This document shows positions 34,607 through 46,529 of a DNA stretch of 64,000 nt, piece after piece. The position numbers and the translations under genes are program-made. A model generated the notes under the pieces. That model ran no database searches. It had not been told where the DNA came from and saw only the letters and a list, made by a program, of their open reading frames with translations. Where the stretch lies: the NCBI RefSeq assembly GCF_029784155.1, contig NC_073691.1, positions 65,602,839 through 65,666,838 of the forward strand. The letters are read 5' to 3'. The first letter of the stretch is position 1, and the number at the start of each line of letters is the position of its first letter. This stretch comes from Uranotaenia lowii. Taxonomy: Eukaryota; Arthropoda; Insecta; Diptera; Culicidae.

Positions 34607-36850
34607 TACTGATTAAGAATAACTTGATAATTGAAGAAACCAAAAAGATGAAAACAGATTATCATAAACACGTTTTGAAATAATTACTCTTATAAATAAA
34701 CTGAAATGGAAAAAATCATTTTTAACCATATTTCTGGCTATCTATTGTACAAAATTGTATAAGTAAAATGATATTGGTTAGTAGCATTAATCATTATAAG
34801 TTAAGGGTTACTTTGGAGCAATCATCAGATAAATTTATTAACAATTTCAATCAGGCCACTTTTCATCCTTCAAGTAGACAATCAAATTAATTTCAAGATG
34901 AGTGTAAAAAAGGTGAATTTTTACAAAATAATTTCAATTTGAAATTTTTTATTTTGCCTTTTTTTACAACTCTTTGTTTGACGACGACGAGGATTTTTTC
35001 AACATTTAGATACCTATTCAAAGCAATTCTTTAAAGCTGAAGAAAAAATATACACATGTTCAAAACTCTTGAACCGCTGTGTCCCTTCCACTAATTACTT
35101 CCTTATTTATCAATCGACTCATGAGCTCACATTTCATTCATCAACATCGATGCGATAACATCTATCCGCACTCCTACTCTTCAGAGCACAACCATACATC
35201 TGCAACACTCTCACCGAAGATTGCCAAAGTCGACGAGGAAACCCATTTCTTAACACCCTCTGCTGCTGACTGAGCCGAGGACGCGGCCTCGCTCACCATT
35301 TTGTCTGACTGCAATGGGTTACCTATCAATGGAAAATGGGTTTCGATCCGGTTCCATTGAAACGGTCGGGGCCAGACGGCCATCATCCAGTATTTAGTTG
35401 ATACGCGTTTGGTGGCCGCGATTGGGCGTGAAATTGCTACAATCAAGAGTTACGGAACGTCCTTACCCGGAGCGAAAAGTTTTCCGTTTGTTTCCTGCAT
35501 CTCGCGATCAGGGGTTCGTTTTTGGTGTTTGTGCCTCAGAAGACGAAATCGCGCGCGGTTTGTGACCAAAAACAGTGCTCGTCAAAGCGATGCCAAAGCT
35601 TGATTGATTCTCACTACACACTGGTAGCTGACCGAATGCATTCAACGCTCTTCAAGGCAGAGTGTGCAGTTAAACGGGCACATCTCTGACATTTGGCTTT
35701 ATTTGTTTTAGAGATTAGTTAGCAGGGCTGCTTTTAGTGGTTTTCAAGTAGGTACCTGATGTATTTTTTCACCATTTTTTATATGCACTAGAAATTGTAG
35801 GTTTTATAAGTTTTATTCGACTGGAAGAAGAGCTTTCGAAGATGGTTTCTATTAGAAATGTACCGAATAGCGTCCAAAAACCGTTAGGCCGAATATTCGG
35901 CTCACCGAATGGGCCGAATATATATATTTTTTAAAATTCATTCAATATCATAATTGTCAATTTCGTAATGTTTAAAAAGCTATACAGTCATCAACAATTT
36001 ATGATTACAGTAAAACATCTTTGGTGTATCCATGTATCTTTCACTGAAAATAGCTTTATACTTTGATTATCGTTTATTCCAGATTTTCTTGATATATCCA
36101 GGCTGGCCCATAAATCTTAAAAAGATTTAGATATAGTCTTATGGTGGACGTTTCGGATTCTCAGTCAAAATATTGTTATAAAACAGTACATTTACTTAAT
36201 GTCCTGCGATCCTTTCCATATAAGTCAAATCTTATTTGGATGCCCAGATATTGTTCGAATCTTCCCGAATTTAGCCCGGGTTTATTCAAATTAGGCCGGA
36301 AAAAATTTCAAATCCTAATAAAAAATTATGCGAAAAACAAATAAATTGGAATAAAATGCACGAAAGGTTGTATGAAACAAAATTGCATTCAATATCATTG
36401 CACAAAACCTATAAATCAAGTAATTTTTTTATCAAAAAAAGTTCAATAAAATCAAAAATATAAAAGGTGAAATAACGCCAATCTTAAAATATTTGTTTTT
36501 TTGGTCAAATAATCTTTCGGATATTTGAATTCTTTTTCGAAATTTACATTAAAAAACTTCAAACTTTAATTATTTTCCCCTTTGGAAATTTCGGAAATTT
36601 CGAAGGGGGGGCTGACAAAAGAAGAAATTGATATTTGTTCCAGCCTTATTCGCAAAATAGAATAAAAAAGAATAAAATTTCTTCACGAAAATTTTAAGAT
36701 TATGTGTTCAGAAACGTTTTTTAAATTATTTCAAAATGAACATTAATTTGAATCCTTAAACGCGATTTCAACACTGTTACTATCGTTCAACGAAAACTTT
36801 AAATTTCAAGCAATATTCTTTCTTGTTTTTCTTTGTATGGTTAAGGCTAA
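34607..36850. other. Noncoding stretch with a GC-richer island
   Basis: No gene is recognised. 35100-35640 is noticeably richer in G+C than its surroundings and unique-looking, but its frames (35079-35273, 35174-35446 minus, 35409-35603) have no domain. At 35860-35925 GCCGAATAT words recur in palindromic arrangement (GGCCGAATATTCGGC). Confidence 0.4.
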
Positions 36851-37251
36851 AGATAATTATTCTGTGTTGATGTTGAGTTTTCGACTGTATGTTTTGATGA
36901 ATTTATATTCGGCAAATCAGTCCAGTTTCTTATAAAATTTTATTTTAATCCTACGTTTCGGTGTCGTATAACACCTTCATCAGGGATCCTACAATTTGTG
37001 TGGTTTAAACAGTGTAATGATTTGTGTTTTAAAATCTTATACTTAGTCCTACTTACAAAATGGTCAATCTTATTGTGCTTTAGCAAAAGCGTATTGTCCG
37101 GTCTATTTTTTGTTGGATTCCACTGTAAATATATATAATTTTGTGATTTTGTTGATCAAAGTGTTTTAAAATCTATCTTACATAATTAAATTTAAAATTT
37201 CAAATTTTCTACACACAAAACACTTATCAGTACTTTTAGGCGGTATGATTG

Positions 37252-38590
37252 CTATAACATAGTTTCTTCTTGCGTTGTTTTATGGCTATCGGTTATTTTG
37301 ACATATGGTTTTTTATAATTGTGTTTGTATAATATATCTAATACTGAGGCAAAGATAGTGTTGAGATTGTTTACATCTGTGCGTTGGTTGACTGTATTGT
37401 TGGTGTTAAATATGTGACACATCTCTAGAAAGTTTAGAGTGTGTTTGTTGAAACTACTATCCAGTACGATAGTTTTATTAAGGTTGAATGTGTGCCCTGT
37501 CCCTAAAATGTGTTCGATGAGAGCTGTATTGTCTTTCTCTTTCTGTCTATTGGTTGCTGTGGTGTTGTTGACATTTCTATCTTGTTTTGTCGCTAGTACT
37601 TCCATGTTGCTACGATGTCCTGAGAGTCGTTGGTCAAGCGTATTCTTGGTGAGTCCAATGTATACGCATTGACAGGGCTCTTCGCATGGGATCTGGTAAA
37701 CCACATTGGATTTCTCTCCGATCCTCTTCGGGTCTTTCACACGTTTGTGTAGATCTCCTACTGTTAGGTTTCTCCTGCTGGCGATTCTGACGTTGGGGTA
37801 GTCGGTGGCTAGACATTGGATGAGTCGTTCGGTGAGCAGTGGAATATAGGGCACCGAACGATAAACTATTTCTGTGCTGGATATGTTGTCGGATGCTTCT
37901 TTATTTTCAGGTGGATGGATGGACTTCGGGATATCGGAATGGCTGGTTTCTGGATCGGATGCTGAATCTGCTAGTGGACTGTTGTGTAGTGTTGTGATGA
38001 TCGGAGTTTGGATGGAATCTGGCTGATAAAGTGCTGAATTGTTGTTGGATGATTGGTTCTGGCCGGTGTTATTGTGTGGTTTGGATGATTGATCGAGGTT
38101 GATGGTTGAGCTGGTTGGTGATTTATTGGAGTTTGGATTGATGTGGTCGGTGAGCAGGAGATGATGATTGATGTTTGGTTCGTTGGTTCGTTGCTGTGAT
38201 TTTCGTTGCTCTATTTTCTTGTTTGTGTTTATCATTCTGTTGATCAGTTTTGTGGGGTAGTTGTTTTGAGTGAGATATTTCCGTATTATTTTGAAAATAT
38301 CTTGATTTTCATGGTTCCTAGAGAGGAGGGCTATTCGTTCGATGAAGTTATTTGGCGACGTTGAGCTTATGTTTAAGTTGGTGACAGGAGTGCCAGTTTA
38401 GCATTCGTCCGAAAGCTATGGGCTTTATGAACCATTCTGTTTTGAGTTTTTGATTTCTATCACGCACTACGACCATATCCAGGTATGGGAGGCGGTTTTC
38501 ATGTTCGATTTCTATTGTAAATTGTAGTCGTTCTTCTTGTGAATTGAAAATATGTAGGATTTCTTCACAACTGTTTTGCGGTATGGCCAT
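37252..38590 (-). pseudogene. Penelope-like RT C-terminus plus GIY-YIG endonuclease
   Basis: The first part (38590-38348) is the end of the reverse transcriptase region (RLPYLDMVVVRD, HQLKHKLNVA). A frameshift or stop separates it from the second part (38235-37252). That part has a Ser/Asn/Pro-rich linker, then VVYQIPCEEPC and CVYIGLTKNTLDQRLSGH, the cysteine motif and GIY-YIG nuclease core of Penelope-like elements. The catalytic Arg and downstream His are visible in RLSGHR. The YADD-type catalytic part of the reverse transcriptase is missing because the copy is 5' truncated. The endonuclease would cut target DNA to prime reverse transcription. Confidence 0.85.
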
Positions 38591-38593
38591 GAT

Positions 38594-39394
38594 TCATCCA
38601 AACTCCGATCATCACAACACTACACAACAGTCCACTAGCAGATTAAGCATCCGATCCAGAAACCAGCCATTCCGATATCCCGAAGGCCATCCATCCACCT
38701 GAAAATAAAGAAGCATCCGACAACATATCCAGCACAGAAATAGTTTATCGTTCGGTGCCCTATATTCCACTGCTCACCGAACGACTCATCCAATGTCTAG
38801 CCACCGATTACCCCAACGTCAGAATCGCCAGCAGGAGAAACCTAACAGTAGGAGATCTACACACACTTGTGAAAAACCCGAAGAGGATCGGAGAGAAATC
38901 CAATGTGGTTTACCAGATCCCATGCGAAGAGCCCTGTCAATGCGTATACATTGGACTCACCAAGAATACGCTTGACCAACGACTCTCAGGACATCGTAGC
39001 AACATGGAAGTACTAGCGACAAAACAAGATAGAAATGTCAACAACACCACAGCAACCAATAGACAGAAAGAGAAAGATAATACAGCTCTCATCGAACACA
39101 TTTTAGAGACAGGGCACACATTCAACCTTAGTAAGACTAGCGTACGTACTGGATAGTAGCTTCAACAAACACACTCTAAACTTTCTAGAGATGTGTCATA
39201 TATTTAACACCAACAATACAGTCAACCAACGCACAGATGTAAACAATCTCAACACTGTCTTTGCCTCCGTATTAGATATATTACACAAACACAATTATAA
39301 AAAACCACATGTCAAAAATACCGATAGCCATAAAGAAACAAACGCCAAAAATACCGATAGTCATAAAACAGCGCAAGAAGAAACTATGTTATAG
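38594..39394 (+). pseudogene. Penelope-like GIY-YIG endonuclease, inverted copy
   Basis: From 38755 it repeats the same protein (PYIPLLTERLIQCL, VVYQIPCEEPCQCVYIGLTK, RLSGHRSNMEV). An earlier in-frame stop is seen near 38644, and a frameshift near 39140 (after HTFNLSKT) separates 38755-39156 from 39191-39394. The tail carries a duplicated TDSHK module absent from the minus copy. It is truncated upstream of the nuclease and inactive alone. Confidence 0.82.
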
Positions 39395-40218
39395 CAATCA
39401 TACCGCCTAAAAGTACTGATAAGTGTTTTGTGAGTAGAAAATTTGAAATTTTAAATTTAATTATGTAAGATAGATTTTATAACACTTTGATCAACAAAAT
39501 TACAAAATTATATATATTTACAGTGGAATCCAACAAAAAATAGAGACAATACGCTTTTGCTAAAGCACAATAAGATTGACCATTTTGTAAGTAGGACTAA
39601 GTTTAAGATTTTAAAACACAAATCATTACACTGTTTGAACCACACAAATTGTAGGATCCCTGATGAAGGTGTCATACGACACCGAAACGTAGGATTAAAA
39701 TAAAATTTTATAAGAAACTGGACTGATTTGCCGAATATAAATTCATCGATAATTATTCTTTTTAAACTATTATTTTGAAGATATCTTGATCGAATTCGGC
39801 ATTTGGCACCTGTTTTGACGTGCTTTGTCCAAGATTCACAAGAAACCATTCTCTCTTTTTTTTTTAATAAATACCCTAGAAGCGACCAGTCATCTGATAT
39901 CCTTTCGATTATATTGGTGACATTTATGAAATCAGAGAGACTCTTTCTTGAAAAAGATATTGTAATATTGTATATCAATTGCTTGAACGTAATTGACTCA
40001 AAAACATGAGGGGCATTAAGAAGGAAAAATTAGCAGGGTAACTTAAATTTACATTTGTATTTATATTAAAAAATCGGCTGAATATTAGACCAAATAGTTT
40101 ACAAGGTGAATATTCGAAATGAATTTACCATATTGTAACGCATTGAAAGATCTGAGATCTAATGTTACATGAATACAAATCAATAAATAATAATAATGGG
40201 GCAGTCAAATAGGTCATA

Positions 40219-40665
40219 CAAAATTTCTAAAACCGACCATAAACATTTTGTAGATTGTCCCCTTTAAAACTGACCAGTGAAAAATTCAACGCAATCGAAC
40301 TTGATTTAGGGGTGCCTCGTAGTGCTAAAAATTTTGGGGTTTTTACCATCGAAAATCACCAGAGGGGGAAAACGGCCGTTTTTCAGGAAAACTTCCAAAC
40401 GTCCCAAAAAATTATTTTTGGGCAAACATTTTTTTAGATAACACTAGATTTCGATGTTTGATGCATTTTGAACTCATTTGGCATCAATACTAAAATTTTT
40501 ATTTTGCCGATTTCCATGGTGTTTTTTCAGGGTAAAAAACCAAAAAGTTGGGCGCTTCGAGGAGCCTCTAAATCAAGTCCGATTGAGCTGAAATTTTGCA
40601 CAGATCTGTTTTTTGAGCCAACCTACAAAATGTGTATAGTCAGTTTTTAAAATTCCTTTACCACC
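40219..40665. mobile_element. Foldback element with ~130-bp arms
   Basis: The left arm (about 40224-40345) and the inverse of the right arm (about 40530-40655) share ordered words: ACATTTTGTAG, TTGATTTAG, CCTCG.AG.GC and GGTTTTTTACC-like. The centre (about 40346-40529) is AT-rich. No coding sequence was found. It may be a foldback MITE or an inverted duplication of an older repeat. Confidence 0.55.
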
Positions 40666-41287
40666 TTAGTCACATACGCTGTACATAAGCTTCTTATTTT
40701 TATTTGCCAAGATAGATTTTTTGGCATCCTAGCGACTTTTTTCTTGTCTAAGGCTTTTAGAACTCAATGTTGAAAATACTCGATTCATAAACTGCAGAAT
40801 AATCGGCTTAAAATGACAATATTTGTCACAAATGAGCAAAAGTTAACTGAGAAATGGGTAAATTTACTAAACATTTACGAGGATTAGTTGAAAACTTTGA
40901 GTCTGGCAAACCAACTTCTTTGTTAGTGATTTTTTTTTCAATTTTGTCATTTTTTGCAGCAAGAAGCAGTCTATTTTTCGGTAAATTTAACAATAATTAC
41001 ACTTAATTTGTCATATTCTTGTTTTTCTGAGTACACTGATAACTTAGAGCACATTTGTCGAGTTAGGAATTTGTAATTACACCATTATTGTTTTAACCGT
41101 TAACAGCATGAATTAAAAAAAAATTTAAAATTTGTTTGCCAGTGGCAATACCTTCTCCCCTTCAAAAAGTTTACGAAAAAAAGGAAAACAAATTGTATAG
41201 TTTTTTTTATTGGTTTAAAAATAAAGTAAGTGAATGTTTAATAATACCTACTGAATTGAGGTAAAACGTGAAAAAATACCAGATATG
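40666..41287. other. Noncoding stretch
   Basis: AT-rich, no gene or repeat recognised. Confidence 0.4.
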
Positions 41288-41289
41288 TA

Positions 41290-43203
41290 CATTAGACCGC
41301 TGCAAGCTTTGTATGGGAAATTCAAATTCCTAAATTTTTACACCTCTCATAACTTTTTTTGATTGTTTTTGCTGCCAGAAATAGCAATAAAAATCTTGAA
41401 AGCGATTCATCTAGCCCTGAATAAGCGCAACGAGTTTTAGTTTTGTATGGAAATTTTTTATCGGAAAACAATTTTTTTCATTCCAAAATCGCCAGAGATG
41501 TTCACTGCCGCTGCCGGCAAGTCTGTCCCATATGCAAAAACAACGAACCGAGAAAAACGGCTTTAAAGATTTTTATAAACTTTCGTGGATTTCTCGGTTA
41601 AAACTTTACCTTTTCTACTTCTTTCTTCACAGATATTAAGATAATTGTTGTAGAATTTCGTCCAATGTGTTTTTGATTTGGAAGTTGTTGATGCAGAGGA
41701 GAAAATAATGATGGGACAGCCTTGCGAGTATATTTCGCATGCGGATTAAATATACCCGCAAAGCTGTCCCATACTTGGCTTTTCTTAGTTGATCATTTGA
41801 TTCTCTCAATCTGCGCTGTATTATTCACTTTACTGGTGGTTTACTGATAAAAATAAGTTTGAAATGATGTTGATGACAAGTTTAGATAGATAAAGAAAGT
41901 TTATCGTATGAATTGAGTGGGTCTAAAATAAAATGAATACTTAACAGCGTTCCATGGATAAAACAACCTGAACCATCATATTTTGGAAAGTTTTTCGGTC
42001 GATCATCTTTTTAGAAAGACTATAAATACCTTCAAATGACATTAATGCTGAATCAGAAACAGCAAAGTATCTTGGCTGCAAATATTTGATGAGAAAATCA
42101 ATTCAATATGACTTAAGCGTGTGTCAGGTACGCGTATTTTTGTTCATAGATTTTACGAAAGTCCAAGCAGCAAGTAACAGCATGACAAAAACCTAAAAAA
42201 TATGGCATTGTAGCTGACTATTTTCCATGTTTTACAAAGAACAAATTCAATAAGCTTCATGCGAAATTAAAAAAAAAACAGTTTGATGGAATTTACCCAT
42301 TCGGCTAAACTTAGCTTGTAAAAATTATTGTGTGTTTGAGATTGTTATTTTTAACTTTACTGTACTGTTTTATCTAGTCTATTTTTCGCAATTTCAATGA
42401 ATGGTTATTTTGTCGCACACATTGTATGAATATTTGTAAAATTAACGTAAATTAGAGGAGCAATTTTGAAGCATTCTCTATAAAAAGACATATGGGACAG
42501 CTTTGCGGGTATATTTCATATGGGACAGAAATGACTTGGTATTTTTTTCATATATGTTGAGAACAAAATTATGAAAGTTTTTAGTCTAAATTGAAGAACT
42601 AACTGTATTTGAACGATTTTTGAGATAAACTGAAAAATGACGAAAATGCATATGGGACAGTCTTGCGAATAGCGGCAGTTCAGTTAGCTCCAAAAAATAA
42701 AACTTTGCATGAAAAATATTTCTTGATTCTTTCAGTCCATTTCAAATGAACAAAGCACGCACCTAACTTGTACCTAAAAATAGATATACAATGTTATATA
42801 AAATTTTTATTTTCAAAATTATTTTTATTTAATTTTAGCGTTTTTGACTACTTATTTGAAAGCTGTGAAACCGTAGGATGAAAATAAAAAAAAAACAAAA
42901 ATTGGGTTGCATAGCTTTTGAAACTATTGATTTATAAAGCTTCTGCAAAAATACTTCATGAAACTTTTAAAGTCTGCCATTTTAAAATACTTTTCAATGG
43001 ATTCTGATTTTTATTTTGAAATGGTTATAACTTTTTTCATCAAATGTTTAGCTGCTTGTCATGTACGCAAAAATTAAAGCTTAAGAATAGTCAAAACCAA
43101 AAATTGAAGACCAGTTTCATTTCAAGTTTATTTGAATTTTCTGGATGATTTAATATACAAAAATATATGGGAGCAAAAAGTCATTTTTTGCAGCGCTCTA
43201 ATG
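41290..43203. mobile_element. TA-flanked element with CATTAGA.CGCTGCAA ends
   Basis: The left end reads CATTAGACCGCTGCAA and the right end is its inverse with one mismatch (TTGCAGCGCTCTAATG). Both are flanked by TA (41288-41289 and 43204-43205), the Tc1/mariner-type target. There is no transposase. A second element (41505-42678) sits inside it, so the outer one was about 0.74 kb before that insertion. Confidence 0.6.
41505..42678. mobile_element. Nested MITE with CTGCCGCT ends and GGGACAG hairpins
   Basis: Terminal inverted repeats of about 30 bp (CTGCCGCT....GCAAG.CTGTCCCATA at left, its inverse at right) are flanked by TTCA (41501-41504 and 42679-42682). The subterminal word GGGACAG.(C/T)TTGCG..TATATTT recurs at 41703-41730, inverted at 41748-41772, and again at 42487-42515 and 42653-42668. 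The 41703/41772 pair forms a hairpin of roughly 23 bp. No coding sequence was found. Confidence 0.65.
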
Positions 43204-43205
43204 TA

Positions 43206-44607
43206 CATACATTTGTATAGATGGTTTCGTATACATGAGAGGATTAAAAAATCCAATTTCATTTTGCCCGGACACCCAGGAATTTCCAGGAAAAAGATGT
43301 TTAGAGTTCTTAAGTCCCTGTATTTATGAAAAATTGGGATTATAACTATGAACACTGATATGCTAAACCAAAATTTCGAGAAAAAATTGTATAAAAAGGT
43401 TTTTTTTGTTTATTATATGACATAAAGATTTTTAGCACTTCTGGTTTGGAACATCTTCATGTTACGAAAACCGATCACACACAGAAAGGATCTCAGTGGA
43501 ACTTTACGTTTCTTTGGAAGGATATAAATATAAGAGAGATAATCAAGGATGGTCATAGTATTGGAATATGTTTCGGAACCTTAGGAGTTGAAATCATTTC
43601 TTGGCCTGCCAAAGGCTTTATGCCGAATTTCAATGCATTTGTTAAACTTTAAAGGACCATTCATCGACCCTCAAGGTTGCATGGAAATTTAACTCAAGGA
43701 TTCAGAAGATGTTTATCAATATGATCATGAGTTGATCATTGTTTGGTCAGCTCTTTCAACAGGAAAATGAAATTAAGTTAAAATAATATCAATAAGTCAC
43801 TCAACTGCCACCAAATTGGTAATCATAGGTTATATGGAATCATGGGCCACTAAATGTGCTACATACATTTTTTGTCTTATAAGCTTTTGTATGGGAACTG
43901 AAGATACGAGAGAAATATTCTATCCATGTTATCAAATGTGATGAAGAATGAATGTACATGAATCGTGTAGGAAGATTTTTTCAAAAAAGTGCAGCAGCCA
44001 GGTTTGTGGAACGAATTGATCGTATTAAAATCGACCATTCCTCATCCTATTTCGCCTAATCTTATAAATATGACTTTTTTTTATCAGTATTGATTTGATG
44101 ACCCAAAACACTCCACAATTTCGTGTAGGAAGATTTTTTCAAAAAAAAAATCATACTTTAAGAGTGGTTAGAACTTGAGAAAATAAAAAGTCTAAAAAAC
44201 AAACATTATTATCAAAATATATATATCTACATTATAAATCTAAAATATCATACAATTTATCTTTTTCATTTTACACTTCTGAGTTTTTTAGGACGAGTAA
44301 CTGATTTCAATTAACTAGATTTAAGTCAGAGGTTGGCAAAACGGGTCGTCTATATTACCTGTTCACCTTTTTTTTCGCGTTTTTGACGTTATCATAAATT
44401 GGATTGATATGAAAACTTTCCCATGAGAGTTTAAATGGACGTACAATTGATTTATGTCATAATTTAAATCATGACTAACACCTGAAGACTGCAACTCGAT
44501 TGGATTTTAAACAAAAAATTTATTTTGAACCGCAATAGATTATATTTTAGTCGCAAATTGGCTCTAAGGCACAATGAATACATTCTACTCATTGCGTTTA
44601 TATGACA
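43206..44607. other. Noncoding stretch
   Basis: No gene is recognised. The 24-mer-like word CGTGTAGGAAGATTTTTTCA occurs twice about 156 bp apart (near 43966 and 44122), suggesting a small local duplication. Confidence 0.4.
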
Positions 44608-44906
44608 ACTAGCTGACCCGGTAAACTTCGTATTACCTTCTAAACTATAAATCGTAATAAATGTTTTATTTCATCTACGCGTCCTTAACTGCATCGTGCT
44701 CGTGAATAGATTCTTATGGAAATCGTAACAAATAAAGTTGAATTTGTATTGGGACCACCTTCCATAAAAAGTGAGATTTTTGAAACTATTATACAAACCA
44801 TCTCTGACCCAAAAACCCCTCGGATACCAAATTTCACTTCATTCCGACCGACCATTCATACGTGATGTTGTTACAAAGAAAATGCCTCCATTTTTATATA
44901 TAAGAT
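44608..44906 (+). repeat. Dispersed insect repeat, AGCTGACCCGG...TATATATAAGAT
   Basis: It starts ACAACTAGCTGACCCGGTAA and ends CTCCATTTTTATATATAAGA. Between these lie GATACCAAATTTCACTTCAT and GTGATGTTGTTACAAAG. This wording is familiar from abundant insect repeats. The class (LINE tail or Helitron) is not decided here. No coding sequence was found. Confidence 0.5.
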
Positions 44907-45405
44907 TAGCGACCAGAATACAATCTTTGAACCGCAATAAATTTCCGTTTAAGTCCAATCGAGTTGTAGTCGTGAGGTGAAATGTTAGACTTGATTTAAA
45001 TTTTTATAAAATTAGCATAAATAAGCAATCGAATGGTAAATAAAAAAAAATGACAAACAAACCAGTATTTTATACTTCTTTAGAAAACAATGTCTCAAAA
45101 TCTCTTTCACTCTAGAGATTCAGTGCAAGGCCTTCAGAGGATTCACAAAAATCATCTTAATCTTTCATTTGCCATTGTTTTGATTTTAAATAAGGTATTT
45201 ATCGAGATAAATTTGATAAATTAAATTAAAAATATCCTAATTGTGATTTTTAAAAAGGATTGAGCCGAATACAGCTCTTCACTTGAAAATAAATACAAAC
45301 AACATACTTTTTCTAGCAAAGTTTGTGTGCACAAAATTGCTTGCTGAATTTATATTTTTTACGTTTAGTATTTAACTCAAAGAAAATAAATAAAAATACA
45401 AAATA
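44907..45405. other. Noncoding stretch
   Basis: AT-rich, nothing recognised. Confidence 0.4.
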
Positions 45406-45560
45406 TAGGCCGCCGACCATGGCCTTAGGGATAGCGTTCAATTCTTCTAAGCCAGCAGTCATGAGATCGAACCTTGGTCACGGCATTCATAGTACTCATC
45501 CTGTGGGCTGGTGGTTTTAGCATTTGTAAGATGCTAGCCATCATATCCTCGAAAGATGTA
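45406..45560 (+). mobile_element. tRNA-related SINE, split by a MITE
   Basis: The head resembles a tRNA: an A-box-like TGGCCTTAGGGATAGC near 45420, an anticodon-arm-like CTTCTAAGCC, and a B-box-like GAGATCGAACC at about 45463-45473. The tail follows (GTAAGATGCTAGCCATCATA, CCTCGAAAGATGTA). The MITE beginning at 45561 interrupts it, and the tail probably resumes at 46510 (TACGCCTTAG). The assignment rests on box similarity only. Confidence 0.5.
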
Positions 45561-46509
45561 CCGTAAACTGGGGGAACTTTGATCAGCGGGGTAACTTTGA
45601 TCAACATGAAATTTTTGCAGATAATCATCATTTACTATGTTTAAAGTTAATATATCTGGAAAGTGTTTATTACGTTGGAAAGCCTATAAATTAAGTTACT
45701 TAGTTGCTAAATTTGGTTTTTATTAGAAGATTTTTTATGTTACTTAAAATGTAATTTTAAAATCTTAAAATATCTTGGTTTTTGAAGGCTCACAAACAAA
45801 CGTCTCTCCTGACCAAATTTAAGCATTTAGGAGCAAATGGGTTGTTTAATGTGAAAGTTCCACTTTTTCTTGATTTGGATTTAGTTTAAGTGTTATTTTT
45901 ATGGTAATTTGATGATAATTTTTGGATATTGAAAAAAATCGGTCATTTTCCATTAAAAAGCCGTTATAGAAAAATGGCTAAAAACCCTATCAAATGGTAA
46001 AGTTTGAAGAAAAAATGAACGTGGGGACAGTTCGAGGACTAAGGGAATTGCATGAAGGTTAAATTTTATTTGTTTTCGAGGCCAAAAAATATTGAGAAAT
46101 GTTAATAATTTTTGCCCCTAAATGTATGCAGCAACATTGTCCATCTTTCGAGTATATTTGTTTTTGAAAGAAAACGTTGAAAAACTCAATTGAGTCTAAG
46201 CAAAAACTTACTGTTATCGATGTTTTGAGCCTTCTGTGCTTAATGGCATCAAAACAATAAATTTGAAGATGTTGGGATACGTAAAAACCATAGAGATCAA
46301 AGTTACCCCGAAACTCGAAATCTGGTTTTGTAACAAACATTTAATTATGGCCACAAATGTCGTTTGAATTTACTGCAATCAATGATCATGTTTGATACTC
46401 CTCACCTCAGTTAGGGTTTTAAAGCTTTTAGGTATTACGAAAAAACAACCCCTTCCAAAATATTCCAAAATGAATGAAAAAAGTGATCAAAGTTCCCCCA
46501 GTTTACGGT
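45561..46509. mobile_element. 949-bp TA-flanked MITE, CCGTAAACTGGGGG ends
   Basis: The terminal inverted repeats are at least 25 bp, start CCGTAAACTGGGGGAACTTT and are perfect at both ends. TA flanks lie at 45559-45560 and 46510-46511. A subterminal copy of the GGGGTAACTTTGATC word (45587) is inverted at about 46291-46305. There is no transposase. A diverged relative is at 60363-61358. Confidence 0.8.
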
Positions 46510-46529
46510 ACGCCTTAGTGTTGAGTTAA

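Larger units (their letters stand above)
36864..39747. mobile_element. Penelope-like element, head-to-head double copy
   Basis: Two 5'-truncated copies face each other: a minus copy (36896-38592) and a plus copy (38594-39747). Their outer ends form inverted arms of about 1.1 kb, both ending in the stretch TTTGCCGAATATAAATTCAT. The unit is bracketed by the direct 12-mer GATAATTATTCT (36852-36863 and 39748-39759), a probable target duplication. A 32-bp extra piece lies between the left 12-mer and the left arm, matching the short extension known at one end of Penelope-type insertions. Tandem and inverted arrangements are usual for this group. Confidence 0.82.

Noticed and set aside
35860..40130. 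A single large transposon bounded by GCCGAATAT-type words at 35.9 and 40.1 kb
   Set aside because: The shared words are short and AT-rich, no precise ends or target duplication could be defined, and a Penelope-like insertion occupies much of the interior.
45406..45490. Functional tRNA gene
   Set aside because: A- and B-box-like words are present, but a clean cloverleaf with matching acceptor stem could not be drawn and a SINE-like tail follows.
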